A stretch of DNA of 64,000 nucleotides from Ditylenchus dipsaci (GCA_004194705.1 SADC01000365.1:1-64000), one strand, 5' to 3'. Shown: positions 1-11,300, counted from the first letter of the stretch. Translations and numbers: made by a program. The notes: generated from the letters alone by a model not told the origin.

Positions 1-42
1 GCCTTGGAATTTCTCCATTGAATGCTATATGAACATTTCATA

Positions 43-569
43 CTGAAAAAAATTCTTTATAAATCGACCGGACAAAATTTAAAATCTCGATTTCAAATCC
101 GGGAATTTAAGTTTTTTTAAAAAAAGAATATTTGAAAAAATTAGAAATTTTTAAAAGCTGTAAACATCAATGAGGTACGCGCATATCAAGAGCTACAAAA
201 TCAACTTAACAGAAAAAAAAAGTAAATTGAGTGTTGAGATTGGTTATTTGAAAAAAAAAGGTCAGAATGAAAAAAAATGCATTTCTTCAAACCTGCCATT
301 CAACTTCTAAAATGACCTAAAAATGTGTTAAGAGCCAAATAACAACTTTTGGAACAAGTTCACACAATCGTCATGTACCAATCGCAAGAGAATAGCAAGA
401 GCTACAAAAATCATGTGTCGAGACATATCTGCGAAAAAAAATTGGCTATTAACAAGCAGCCTAAAATAAGTTACGAATTCTTTAGTTTAACAAAACTGAA
501 AATTCCCGGATTCGAAATCGAGATTTTAAATTTTGTCCTGTCAATTTATGAAATAATTTTTTTTTACAG
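43..569. mobile_element. TA-flanked MITE with inverted ends
   Basis: Positions 61-110 are the near-exact reverse complement of 497-548, and the outer ends (CTGAAAAAAATT and TTTTTTTACAG) also pair. TA dinucleotides flank both ends (41-42 and 570-571), as expected of a Tc1/mariner-type insertion. There is no credible coding sequence inside; the interior is A-rich with a partly repeated word, AAGAGCTACAAA. Confidence 0.6.
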
Positions 570-606
570 TATTAAAATGTTTATATACCATTCGATTGAG
601 AAATTC

Positions 607-1055
607 GGGCAAACCGTTTTCTTGCCGTAAAAATACTTTTTCTGCCGTAAAAAAGCTTCTTGTTGCGTCAGACTTTTTTCTGCCGCTAAAATACTTTTTT
701 CTGCCGCAACGCATATTTTCTTTTGCCGTGAAAGTCGTTTTACAGAGGCATGATAACAATGTCATAAAGTATGACGAAACGTCATAAAAATTATGACGAA
801 CGTCATAAAATTATGAGCGCGTCATAACTTTATGCGAAACGTCATAACTTTATGAAATTATTATCTTTATAAAATATTATATCTTAAATTATCTTTTCAT
901 AAAAATTATGACGTTTTTGACTTTTATTATGGCCTCAAGCGAGAAAAAATTTGCGGGCAAAAAAAAAGTTTTTTTACGGCAGAAAAAAGTATTTCTGCGG
1001 CAGAAAAAAGTGTTTTGCGTCAAAAAGAATTTTACGCAAGAAAAAAGGTTGGCCC
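607..1055. mobile_element. Array-ended GG...CC element, word TTTTTCTGCCG
   Basis: The left end carries several copies of a TGCCGTAAAAATACTTTTTC-like unit and the right end carries the reverse complement (TACGGCAGAAAAAAGT). Termini are GGGCAAACC and GGTTGGCCC. The flanks GAGAAATTC (598-606) and GAAAAATTC (1056-1064) look like a 9-bp TSD with one mismatch. The centre (about 760-910) is a separate palindromic run of ATGACG/CGTCATAA words. It encodes nothing and is probably a non-autonomous MULE-like element. Confidence 0.65.
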
Positions 1056-1207
1056 GAAAAATTCCAGGGCTACAAATGACATATTTGTTTCGAAAAAAGT
1101 AAAATAAAAAAAATGTCGAACGGTGCCCTCGAAGCGTAGGGATTTTTTGGGACAAACCCTGTAGTCAAAATACAACCCTCAAACCCTAAAGTCTGTTCCG
1201 TACACAC

Positions 1208-1246
1208 TCATTTTGGCCGCACCTCATTTGGCCGCCATTTCACGTT
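1208..1246. repeat. Inverted partner of the GCGGCC array
   Basis: Two units of GGCCGCACCTCATTT lie here as the reverse complement of the array at 5835-5945. Together they look like the two ends of an element of about 4.7 kb that encloses the composite transposon 1641-5749. I could not identify a TSD, so the outer limits are uncertain. Confidence 0.4.
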
Positions 1247-1384
1247 TTTTATTTTTTTTTTGTAATTTGTAAATTCAAGTTCAAATATAACCGAAAATTG
1301 ATTTTTGCCCGAGAAAACAAAGTAAATTCACTTAAATAAGTACCCAGATGCCGTAAAAGATGGAATTTGAACATAGTTTTGTTA

Positions 1385-1600
1385 ACTAAGGCCTACCGCA
1401 TAAAATAACTCTGGTATGCATACATTTTTTATGCATCCAGAGTCCCTTTCGAGTGATTCGCGTCTAAGGTATGTAGGTATGCGCATCTCAACCCCCCCCT
1501 TCGGGGGCGCAGGGCGCTTGGTTGGTCAGAGATGCGCGCACTCACTTACTTAGACATAATTCCGAGCAAGACTCTTGAACAAAAATGCATTTAGAGGCTT
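1385..1600 (-). repeat. Fragment of the hairpin core of the 8-bp-TSD family
   Basis: This is the reverse complement of the central hairpins of the elements at 50935-51913 and 60452-61432. It contains the small hairpin CTCTGG...CCAGAG and one arm of the large GC-rich hairpin (GTCTAAGGTA...). No element ends are visible, so it is a truncated copy abutting the next element. Confidence 0.6.
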
Positions 1601-1818
1601 TTTTTGCCCAGCTCAGTGACCAAAACGGGGTAGAATAGCCGACGCTACTGTCATATACCCCCCCCCCCCCCCCAAAAAAAATACTGTAATATACCCCTCT
1701 CCAAAAATCGGACCTAACGTCATATAACCCCCCCCCCCCCCCCAAAAAACTACTGTAATATACCCCCTCTCCAAAAATCGGACCTACTGTCATATACCCC
1801 CCCCCCCAAAAAATCGAC

Positions 1819-2725
1819 GGTAACACTTTACTTGGCCCCCCCACGGCTGACCCACTTTCGAGGTGAATTTTAAAAAACCGATTGCATATTCGTGTTTCTC
1901 GACCCGGATTTTTACGGGAAATGATCATCAGATTCTGTGAAAGTGAAAAAAAATTTTTGGGATTTGCCTTGGTCCCCCAAGGTAAAATTTTAGAAAAATT
2001 TGAAAAAAAAATATTTTTAAATTGGCGCCTTTTGAATTTTAAGGGATTGAGGGCTGTATTGGAGGGGAAGGGAATAAAAAGGGGCCACTTTATGGCAGAA
2101 CAATAGAAAGTAAATATATGTATTCTTCGACTGCCTCACCATGTTTTTCAACTGGGCCGTGGCAAAAAGAGACTCTATACGCATTTTTTGATCAAGAGTA
2201 CCTCTCGAATTATGTCTAAGGTAAGTGATGTGCGCGCATCTCTAACTCTCAAGCCCCTGCGCTTCTTCGGGCGGCAGGGGCGCTTGGTTGGTTGGGGTTG
2301 AGATGCGCACACCCACATACCTTAGACACAAATCACTCGAAAGTGACTCTGGATGCATGAAAAAGCATGCATACCAGAGTTTATTTATTGCGGTAGGGCC
2401 CAGTATTCAAAACTGTGTTCAACATCTTCTTGTTAGTGAGCCCTCTATGATTAGTGCCCCTTTTATTCCCTTCCCCTCCCAATACAGCCCTTAATCCCTT
2501 TAAAATTCAAAAGGCGCCAATTTAAAAAATATTTTTTTTTCAAATTTTTCTAAAATTTTACCTTGGGGGACCAAGGCAAATCCCAAAAAAATTTTTTTCA
2601 CTTTCACAGAATCTGATGATCATTTCCCGTAAAAATCCGGGTCGAGAAACACGAATATGCAATCGGTTTTAAAAATTCACGCTCGAAAGTGGGTCAGCCG
2701 TGGGGGGGCCAAGTAAAGTCTAGCC
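1819..2725. mobile_element. Foldback element nested in the composite, 8-bp TSD
   Basis: Long inverted arms of about 340 bp pair 1819-2160 with 2440-2725 (for example GGCGCCTTTTGAATTTTAAG with its complement). The exact TSD AAATCGAC lies at 1811-1818 and 2726-2733, and the ends are GGTAACACTTT and AAAGTCTAGCC. The centre carries the same pair of hairpins (GTCTAAGGTAAGTG... and CTCTGGATGCATG...) as the 8-bp-TSD family. It encodes no protein. Confidence 0.75.
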
Positions 2726-3290
2726 AAATCGACTTTTTGGGAGTGTCTAAAAACCATTTTTATGCAATAGTTTTGCCATAAAGAGACCAGGACTGATAGC
2801 GAATTTGGGGGTACGGGAGTAATACCCCTACCCTCTACCCTTTACCCCTTACCCCTTCATTAACCCGTAGCGAATAATGGTAGCGAATAGTTGGGTGGTA
2901 GCGAATAGTCTCTACCCCTATTACCCTTTACCCCCTACCCCCTGATTTTGGTAGCGAATACCACGGGGTAGAGGGTAAAGGTAGGGTATTACCCCCTACC
3001 CCTACCCCCTCGGTAGCGAATAGTTCTACCCCCAACTATTCGCTACAACTCTACCCCCCTTTACCCGGGGTACACTTTTTGACCTAAATCTCTACCCCTT
3101 GCAGGGGTGGTTAAGATTCTACCCCCTCAAACTTTTCTGTATTCTTTGTTTTTAAATGACTGTTTAGAGCTACTATTTGCTCAAAATCATGAAAAAGTAT
3201 TATTTCGGCATTTTTGACCGAATTCTCGTTTTTCTATTCGTTTCATTGTTCCCTTGCTTTGAACGAGTTGCCTCTCGTTTTCCTTGATTC

Positions 3291-4103
3291 TTGTTGTTGT
3301 TCTTAATGGATTTTGTGCCTGCTTTTCACTATTTTTACGTTAGAATGGCTGCCTTCATGCAAATTCGAGTTCCGAGGAGAATTGAGCGACAAGAAGCGTG
3401 GAATCCGGTCGATGAATTGGGTGATGATGAGCTCGTTCGCCGCTACCGATTTGATCGTGAAGGAATCAGGGTTGGTTGACTAACTTTCTCTTCTATTTTT
3501 TAATATTTTTATTTCAGTACATTGCAAGCTTGGTGGACGGTCATCTGCAGGGAGATGTTCGCAACGGTGGCAAGATTCCGACGGAGGTTCAAGTCTGCAT
3601 CGCCTTCAAATATATCGCCTCGAATACCTTCCAGCTGCACATCGCAAGGGCCTTCCGAGTTGCTCAAAATTCAGTTTCAATGGCAATCAAGAGGGTGACA
3701 AATGCTTTGGCTTCTCGAGCGAATGAATTCATCTACATGTCGAGTACGGTGGAGGTAAATTGTGCTTAATAAATAATTCTCTCCGATTATTGCCGTCGCT
3801 TAGGAGTATCAACGTAATGCTCGTGCCTTCCAATCTATTGCTGAATTTCCGAGGGTGGTTGGTCTCATAGATGGCACCCATGTTCACATTGTCTCTCCTC
3901 CGCAAGAAATCGAGATGGATTACGTCAATCGCAAGAACAGGCATTCGATCAATGTTCAGGTGCAGTAATTATCAATTTCGTATTCTCATTATGGCATTTA
4001 ATTTCCTGTACCCCTAGGTTTGTGGTCGATTGTGATGGGCGTTTCACAAATGTTGTCGTTACTCAGCGGGATGTGCTCACGATTCTCATGTGTTTGCGGA
4101 CCC
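3291..4103 (+). pseudogene. Harbinger (HARBI1-like, DDE_Tnp_4) transposase, broken
   Basis: The first exon (start at 3291 or the in-frame ATG at 3345) reads WNPVDELGDDELVRRYRFDR, the N-terminal motif of HARBI1-type nucleases. The second exon (about 3518-3753) carries the helix-turn-helix-like KYIASNTFQLHIARAFRVAQ. The third (about 3804-3959) carries the first catalytic block VVGLIDGTHVHIVSPP. Introns are short with GT...AG borders. After 4019 the frame breaks: one frame reads CDGRFTNVVV and the next reads CAHDSHVF, the second acidic block, followed by a stop. The block with the third acidic residue is missing, so the copy cannot be active. Confidence 0.8.
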
Positions 4104-4128
4104 CTAGATTTCAATCGCTGTCGAGGCC

Positions 4129-4350
4129 ATGACGCAATTTTTCATGAGTCAGCTGAGTGAGGTCCAGAAAAGCACCATACTGAAACCAGTCGTTGAGCCT
4201 GCCATCCAACTTGTGCCGGAAATCAAAGAAGAGATCATAATCCTGCGAAGCGATCCGTCTCCAAAGCCGATGGTTATCAAGAAAGAGCCGGAAGAATTCT
4301 CATATGATGACGTTGATCTGATTGGATTTGATATGTATGGGTGCTCGTGA
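4129..4350 (+). CDS. C-terminal acidic exon, possibly the Harbinger Myb/SANT-like partner
   Basis: This 73-codon reading frame follows an acceptor-like CCCTAG and runs to a stop just before AATAAA (about 4373). It has no domain I recognise. It contains a run of acidic residues and IKKEPEE, which fits a sumoylation-type motif. Harbinger elements usually carry a second gene for a Myb/SANT-like DNA-binding protein, and this may be the end of that gene fused to the transposase by an internal deletion. That assignment is inferred from context only. Confidence 0.3.
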   Translation: MTQFFMSQLSEVQKSTILKPVVEPAIQLVPEIKEEIIILRSDPSPKPMVIKKEPEEFSYDDVDLIGFDMYGCS

Positions 4351-5834
4351 ATTTCGTTTTGTTGGCTTTGTTGAATAAAAAGAGTGAGTGTCGTAATTAA
4401 TGTAGACTTGATGATAGTTTTGTCGAATTGTTTTGCCTGCGCCCTTTGACCTTGCTTTAACTTTCAAGTAGCAGAAAGGGTTATACCCTACATTAGACGG
4501 TGTTGCCGTGGATGGTTGTCATGTTTGTCAAAAACGATTAGTTTTGGTTTGGGTGAATTGTACAATGACCACCCTGATTTTACCCCCCTGGTAATCAATA
4601 GTTCTACCCTTTACTCCCTACTTCCATTTTGTTAATCAATAGTTCTACCCTTTACTCCCACCCTACCTTTTCGGTAGCGAATAGTTGTACCTCTTACCCT
4701 TTACCCTACCCTTTACCCTCTACCTCGTAGCAAATAGTCGTTTGATTACCCCTTACCCCTTACCCTTGCAATATTCGCTATGGGTTGGGGTAGGGGTAAA
4801 CAGTACCCCCTTCTTCTCTAACCTCTACCCTTTAACCCGTAGCGACTTTGGTCGTAGCGAATATGAAGGGGTAAAGGGTAGGGGTATTACTCCCGTACCC
4901 CCAAATTCGCTATCAGTCCAGAAAAGCAGTTTAAAAGGGATTATGGGCTGTATTGGAGGGGAAGGGAATAATACAGGGGCCACTTTTTTTAGCTGCTTTA
5001 CCATGTTTTTCTACTTGGGCCGTGGCAAAAATAGACTCTATACGCGTTTATGATCAAGTGTACTTCTCGGAATCATGTCTAAGGTAAGTGCGTGCGCGCA
5101 TCTCTGACTCTCAAGCCCCTGCGCCCCCTTCGGGGGCGCAGGGGCTTGGAGTTGAGATGCGCACACCACATACCTTAGACACAAATCACTCGAAAGTGAC
5201 TCTGGATGCATGAAAAAGCATGCATACCAGAGTTATTTATGCGGTAGGCCCAGTATTCAAAACTATGTTCGACATCTTTGTTTCTTCGCCGAAGAGCATT
5301 TCCCTCGTTCTACAAGGCCGGGCCAGAGGCCCAGCATCCAAAATTTCAGCCTAGCACTCAAAAAAAGCTAGACCTATGAGTAAACCCGCGAGGTCCACCC
5401 CGCTGATGGGCTTGGTCCATGAATAGTACTCTTACTTATGCCTGCACCACAAGTTCCTGGGTTTGAAAGTACCCTTAGACGCTTAGAAAATTAATACTCT
5501 AAGGATCCCAACCATCTCGAAAAGTGGCCTCTGTATTATTCCCTTCCCTCCCAATACAGCCCGCAATCCCATTTAAATTGCTTTTCTGGTCTTTTTATGG
5601 CGAAATTATTGTGTAAAAATGGTTTTTGACCATCCCTAAAAAAGTCGGTTTTGGGGGGGGGGGTATTATATTACAGTAGCGCTTTTGGGGGGGGGGTATT
5701 ATATTACAGTAGCGCTTTTGGGGGGGGGGGTGTATATTACAGTAGCGCCGAATAGCCTTTAATTAATGACTTAACTATTTCTCGCCAATAAAAGGTCAAA
5801 ATTAATGGCAGTGGTAATTTTCTTATAAAAATGC

Positions 5835-5950
5835 GAAATGGCGGCCAAATGAGGTGCGGCCAAATGAGTTGCGGCCAAATGAGTTGCGGCCAAATGAGTT
5901 GCGGCCAAATGAGTTGCGGCCATATGAGTAGCGGCCATATGAGTAGTAAC
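5835..5950. repeat. Tandem array of GCGGCCAAATGAGTT units
   Basis: Seven or so 15-bp units stand head to tail, with the last units changed to GCGGCCATATGAGTA. The reverse complement of two units lies at 1208-1246. This is one of many pairs of inverted short-repeat arrays in the window. Confidence 0.75.
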
Positions 5951-6127
5951 TAGAGTTGTAGAAATTCCCGGAAATATAGAAAACCCGGGAATATTCCCGG
6001 AACATTGGGAATATTCCCGGGAATATTCCCAATATAGGGGAAAATACCGGGAAACCCGGGAATATTCCCAATGTTCCCGGGAATATTCCCGGAAATATTC
6101 CCGGAATATTCCCATTGTACAACCCTA
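5951..6127. mobile_element. hAT-type MITE built of GGGAATATTCCC palindromes
   Basis: The ends TAGAGTTGTA and TGTACAACCCTA pair imperfectly. The flanks are the exact 8-bp duplication GTAGTAAC (5943-5950, 6128-6135), as expected of the hAT superfamily. The whole 177-bp interior is a series of CCCGGGAATATTCCCGG-like palindromic words. Confidence 0.75.
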
Positions 6128-6135
6128 GTAGTAAC

Positions 6136-6625
6136 TAGAGATGGGCATTTGCGTTTGCCCAATACCAATACCAATATTTTTTGGCCCTCTCTAGACCCAA
6201 TACCAATACCAATATTTCAAAGATGTGGACCCCAATATATTGCCCAATATCAATATTTTTTCAAAAGTCTATATTTCACCAAAATATTTAAAAAAGTCTC
6301 TCATTCAGCCCAACATCGATTAAGTATCACACTGGAACTGATTTTTGGCATAAAGATACAAAAATTTAAGTGAATCAATGAAATAATAAAAAATAAAATT
6401 TGTTTAATGTCATTCCTTAAGCCAAAAAATGAGAAAATATGAGTGAAAATTTGAAATTTCCACTGGAAAAATTTCATTATTTAGCACCCAATATCTTTGT
6501 CAAACCCAATACCAATACCAATATTTTCGAAAGTCACCAACCAATATCCCAATACCAATATTAACGCCTTTATTCGACCAATACCCAATATCCCAATACC
6601 AATATATTGTTTGTTCCCATCTCTA
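6136..6625. mobile_element. hAT-type MITE with CCAATACCAATA arrays
   Basis: The termini TAGAGATGGGCA and TTCCCATCTCTA are typical hAT ends. The same 8-bp word GTAGTAAC flanks it (6128-6135, 6626-6633) and is shared with the MITE just upstream. Both sides carry runs of the word CCAATACCAATA. No coding sequence. Confidence 0.8.
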
Positions 6626-6633
6626 GTAGTAAC

Positions 6634-6922
6634 CGTCTGTTCTCCTTTAACGCAAAACCAATTTTTAAAACTGTCTTTGTCCCAGCAATACCTTCCTGTC
6701 CTGGGATTTTATTTTATTTTCGAATTTGCACGTATTCTGCTTATTCCTATCTTCTTCTATGAATAGCTGTTTCCTTGATCGCAGATTCTAACCTTATTAA
6801 TTGTTGAAGCTTTACAAGACAGAAACCCCAAATAACTACCAAGACCTTATCAAGCACCTCTCTACTGTTATATTTTCATTGTTGCAAGCCTATACGTTTA
6901 CTCGGATTTCCAGAAAATTCCG
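6634..6922 (+). promoter_or_regulatory. Upstream region of the RRP46 gene
   Basis: This stretch lies between the hAT MITE and the first codon of the exosome gene. It has no repeat structure and presumably holds the promoter and 5' leader, but I see no defined element such as a TATA box at a convincing distance. Confidence 0.3.
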
Positions 6923-7831
6923 ATGTCTGCTAAATCTGCTTCTATCAAGGGGAGAATTTCGTTTCTGAAGCATCCCGATGGCGCTTGCGAAATTGAGCAT
7001 GGAAAATCACGGGTCTGTTATTTTTGTCGATCTGAGCAACACCTCCGTCAATCATTTTTATCTAGATTTGGTGCGCTATTAATGGACCAGGTGATGTGCA
7101 GTCTTCTAAAAGGATTTTCGACAGGGTCAACGTCATGTGCGACTTCAACAGGCTGCCATTTGCCACCGATAAGATTGGTTAGTTTTTATTGTTCAGTGTT
7201 GCCAGTGATGACGCGATTAATTTTTCAGAAATCTCCAAGTCCAACAATGTAGCTTCTACCTCGAACATCGCGAACAAGTTCATCGCAGATGTGATTGAGA
7301 GTGCAATAGATACGTCAGGTAATATTTTCAACGACCTCTTATTCTGGAAGTCATATAAATTTTACAGCCTATCCTCGCACATGCCTACAAGTCTGTTCAC
7401 AGGAGATCAAAGTAGATGGTTTGATGGATTCGTTACTCATCAATGGTGTCAGTTAGATTTTTGGTTCTAGTTATACCATTGTTTTTTCAGGTCTCTGCCT
7501 GGCCCTGCTTGACTGTGGTGTTCGGCTCAAACATATCTTCTGTGCTGTGGCTGTCTGTAAATGCAAGCGGATAGCGAAAGAAGAGGAAATCTTTGTGGTT
7601 GAGCCAAATCAACTTGATTTGGTGTCAGCCGAGAGTGTTTATACGTTCGTCTTTAAGCCATCACTCACTGCCGCTGGGGGAGGTGACCTTATGGCAAATG
7701 ATTCTTCCGGCTCATTCAGCTCCGAAGACTATGAAAAGGCGTTGAAACTAGCTCAGTCAGAATGCCTTCCAATCTTCGACTTCTACCGCCGTCAAATCTA
7801 CGAGAAATTTGGTCATTCATTGAAAAATTAA
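6923..7831 (+). CDS. EXOSC5: Exosome complex component RRP46 (EXOSC5), RNase PH fold
   Basis: Five exons join in frame: 6923-7012, 7066-7177, 7229-7318, 7368-7451 and 7491-7831 (717 nt, 238 residues, the usual family length). The protein is one of the six RNase PH-like subunits forming the ring of the RNA exosome, which degrades and processes RNA in nucleus and cytoplasm. The evidence is the N-terminal IEHGKSRIWCAINGPGDVQ (RNase PH strand pattern), SLLINGVSLCLALLDCGV (the helix seen as AALLALLDAGV in relatives), and a C-terminal half that matches EXOSC5 in layout: a strand ending VYTFVFKP, a LMANDSSGSFS block and a final helix ending FDFYRRQIYEKF. All introns are 39-53 bp. A poly(A) signal AATAAA lies near 8022. 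RRP41 or MTR3 are less likely because of this C-terminal block. Confidence 0.85.
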
Positions 7832-8385
7832 TTGTACTTTCTCTAGTTGTCATTGTTGTCATAAAAATTTTGGTGGACGTTGTAATTCTAGGAATATATT
7901 TATCACGAATCATGTCTGCATTTGAGTGAAACTAATGGCAGTTCTCTTTGACGAGCGTAATTGACGTTTCCCGCTCAGTTAAATTTCCACTGTTTTTGAT
8001 AAGCGGGAGACAAATTTTAGATCAATAAAACATTGTGGGAGTGAATTGTATCTTCTCTTGTTGTGCTTTACCACTTGTAATCTGGTTTTTTAATGAAAAT
8101 TGTTAGAAAGCTGCAAGGGAAACTGATTATATCTCTTGATTTGTGTCTTGCCGGCCAATTATTCTTTTCATATGCTGTTAGTTGACATTTCAAAGCGATA
8201 GCCTGTTTTATTATTGTTGAATTTGTTAAGTTTCTGATAACTGTATGAAAAATTAAAACTTTGAAAGTTTAATTTTTTGAAAGGAGATCCGTGATTAAAC
8301 TTATGATTAAAAATATTTGCTAATAATGACAAAATTGAATTTCGTTTGATATTTTTAGGGTTATCCCAAAACAAATTCCGGCAGA

Positions 8386-11300
8386 ATGGCTCTAGAAGCA
8401 TTTGAGTGGAAGCCCAGCACCTCGCAACCTAGCCATAATTTGGATTTGAATGAATTATGCTCATCTTGGTGAGCAATTCAGTCTGCAAATTTTGGGTATC
8501 TAAAATTTTCAGGATTGCCAATAATATTTCTGACCCTTCCATCAATTTTCCTAGTTCTATACAATCTAGTTTTCAAGCTCAACGTCCCTCCCATTTCTTA
8601 GGCAAGTTTTCCTTGGGTATTTCATCTGACTCAAATCTTAAATATTGTTTCTGATTTAGTCTGGAGTCTTGGACTTTCTTTTGTCACTATTATTTCCCTG
8701 TGTGCTCTGGTCGGCATTCTATTTATGAGATTTTTGCAGAAAAAAACTTTTAATACTTTTATCACCTTCTTTGTTAGTGTGGGAGGTAAGAATATTTCTT
8801 TAATCCAAATTTTAATCTATCTACCTAAAGTTTAGTTGGCTCACTCAGGTTTTGCTTTTGTTACAAGGGCAATAATTTAAAAATCGATAATAATTCTATT
8901 TCAGCGGTTCAGCCGTCTTTCACCTCCTTCCTCAAGTAACTTTTTGCTTTTAAAAAATCTGACGCAATAGATTCACAAGATGAAATTTTTTAAAAGCCGA
9001 TAACTTTCCAATACCATAAAATGTTCCAATGATTAGGCCAGTTTTTTCAGCAGCCGTCTGATTTTACACACTTGAATTACTGTTATTATTTGGTACCTGC
9101 AATTTTGGTCGCGTTCTATGGTAATAGGTCTGTATACAGGGTGTGTCAAAATTACGTTAACATTTAAGAAAAATTCGGGCAGCATAACACCGCAGCGGCC
9201 CGTTTCCGAATTTTCCGGTGGCAAGCCCCGGAAACGTCCATAAAAGAGCGCTTATAAGACGGGGATAGAAATCTTTATTCACTACTGAGCACATCTCTCA
9301 CACGCAGTCACAAATAATAACGGCGAACATGACAAAAGAGAAGGATAACTATAATGGATTTTTGGTAGCACCAGTTTCTTCCGATCGACGAACCACATTG
9401 GTGTTTGTTTGCCTTGCCACTCCGAATAGCTGCCCAATTCGCGCGAATCCAAGACCTTGATTATGAAGAAGGACGAAACCGGCGCGTAGTTCTTCTTCCT
9501 TGACTGCAGCGATATCTGCAAAATTGATAGAAATTAATTTGATGGACCGACATCGAGCGTGCACGTAAAATATTAAAAGGGAACGCCAGTAATTTTGAGA
9601 CACCCTGTAGGTAGGGCATAAACGACCACAAACTAAGCGACGATCGGACCAACAAAAATTGATTATGATAGCTGAGTTAAAATTTCTACAAAAGGTTATG
9701 GCTACAGCTAACCCTTGAAACTATTCGCGACGGATTACACTTTACCGGCATACTCAAAATTGGGTTATAAGCATCTGTAACGCATTTTTCAGGCTTGAAA
9801 ACGACCAAAAACATGTTTTCAGGCGTGGGAAAGGGTACACGGACGTTTCGCTCCCGGGACATTTCGCTCCCGGGACATTTCGCTCCCGGGACATTTCGCT
9901 CCCGAGACATTTCGCTCCCGGGACATTTCGCTCCCGGGACATTTCGCTCCCCGGGACATTTCGCTCCCCGGGACATTTCGCTCCCGATTCGAAATAATGA
10001 CCAAAATAGTGATTTTATTAGTCACAACACCCGTAACAGGGTAAGTACGTATTCTGAGAGGTCATCTGCCTCCAAATCCCGAAAACTTCAGCTTTTCCAA
10101 ATGAGATTGCAAAACATGGCTGCCTACTAGTGATGAGGACGGGACCGGGATCGGAACCAGTCCTGGTCCCGGAAAATTTGGTCTAAAGTCCCGGTCCTGA
10201 TGTCCTGAAATCTCTTTGGAAAAGTTCCGGTCCAAGTGTTCGTTATATCGAGCGTTGGTTGTATCGAGCGTTCGCTTTATACAGCGTTTGTTTGACTAGT
10301 TTTTAAAGAAATCCAACCAAACCGAAAAAAATAGTTCTTTATATCGAGAGTTCGTTATATCGGGGGTTTGTTATATCGAGCGTCAACTGTATATCTATAT
10401 CTCTTGGTGGTAACTGTAACAGGTGAAAATTTCCTTGATATATTTCTTGATATACGAAGGGTCAGCCCTTATCCCGGACCATGTACCCCCAAAGGGGCTT
10501 CCTATTGAATTAGGTTGCCTGCCGAAGGCAGGCAGGTAGAAAATCTAAAAAAGTCAAATTTTTTTGATGGAAAGTGGTTGGAAACAACGTTTTTATCGGT
10601 TTTAGCGTGTAAGAATTGCTTAGAAATGGTTAAAATCTATTTTTGAAAAAATTTCGATATGGGGAGGAACCGTATAAGTACCCTATTTTGCTATAATGCG
10701 ACCAGTCCAGAAAAAAATATTTGCCACCAATTTAATAGGGTCATATAATGCCATTATACCCTTTTTCCTTCTATGAATTTTGTTCTTGTTACATTTTTTA
10801 ACGAAACTGCGAATGAAAATATTTCACGGAGCGAAATGTCCCTGGAGCGAATTGTCCCGGGAGCGAACTGTCCTGGGAGCGAAATGTCCCTGGGAGTGAA
10901 ATGTCCCAGGAGCGAAATGTCCCGGGAGCGAAATGTCCCGGGAGCGAAATGTCGCGGACCCGTGGGAAAGCACTTTGCGAGAAAAAAAATTTCGACCCAC
11001 CGGGGGTTATCATCGTTTTTTAGTCGAAAAAAAACCTTTTGAAACTGGCGCCAAAAATATTTTTTTGAGGAATAAGGCAGGGAACTGCATTCGGTGCTAT
11101 AAAGCAATTTTTTTGGCACTAAAAAATGCGAAAAATATTTTTAGCACTAAAAAATAGTAGACAGTTTCTTTTTGACGGATTCGCGCTTAGCATAGTCGAT
11201 TTACTTATAAAAAAGCTCTTCAAATTCAAAAATCATTGTTAAATTTAAAAAAATCGAATTCAAAAAATGGATCGAAAAAAATCAATTACTTTTTCTTGGC

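Larger units (their letters stand above)
2791..4918 (+). mobile_element. PIF/Harbinger element with CAG target duplication
   Basis: Perfect terminal inverted repeats start GACTGATAGCGAATTTGGGG and continue into CCCCTACCC-rich arrays at both ends. A 3-bp TSD CAG lies at 2788-2790 and 4919-4921. The host sequence reads straight through when the element is removed (GACCAG then AAAAGCAG), matching uninterrupted copies at about 51080 and 60600. It encloses a broken Harbinger transposase. A 3-bp TSD is the rule for this superfamily, although TWA is commoner than CAG. Confidence 0.85.
1641..5749. mobile_element. 8-bp-TSD hairpin element, composite copy carrying two later insertions
   Basis: Its ends are GACGCTACTG and CAGTAGCGCC, and an exact 8-bp TSD GAATAGCC lies at 1633-1640 and 5750-5757. 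Subtracting the nested elements 1819-2725 (plus TSD) and 2791-4918 (plus TSD) leaves about 1.06 kb, close to the 979-981 bp of the uninterrupted copies elsewhere. Subterminal runs of C and G alternate with CTACTGTAATATA words. Near the centre are the shared large hairpin (around 5083-5180) and small hairpin (around 5200-5235). No protein is encoded by this family itself. Confidence 0.8.
9733..11120. repeat. Left copy of an inverted repeat bracketing the giant intron
   Basis: After removal of the insertion 9834-10960, this sequence is the reverse complement of 34379-34623 over about 250 bp (ATTACACTTTACCGG ... GGAATAAGGCAGGGAACTGC ... GGTGCTATAAAGCAA). The two copies may be the arms of one very large foldback element or independent inverted insertions. 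Confidence 0.7.

Noticed and set aside
1631..1830. Open frame 1542-1928 on the minus strand with a GGGG-rich repeated protein
   Set aside because: It is the reading of poly-C tracts in a transposon arm, not a gene.
5095..5160. GC-rich stem followed by sequence resembling a rho-independent terminator
   Set aside because: The organism is eukaryotic and the stem is the conserved core of a transposon family, repeated in every copy.
9844..10025. Long open frames with [19 protein letters not shown] repeats on both strands
   Set aside because: They arise from a 16-bp tandem array read in frame by chance; both strands are open and the unit is a transposon end.
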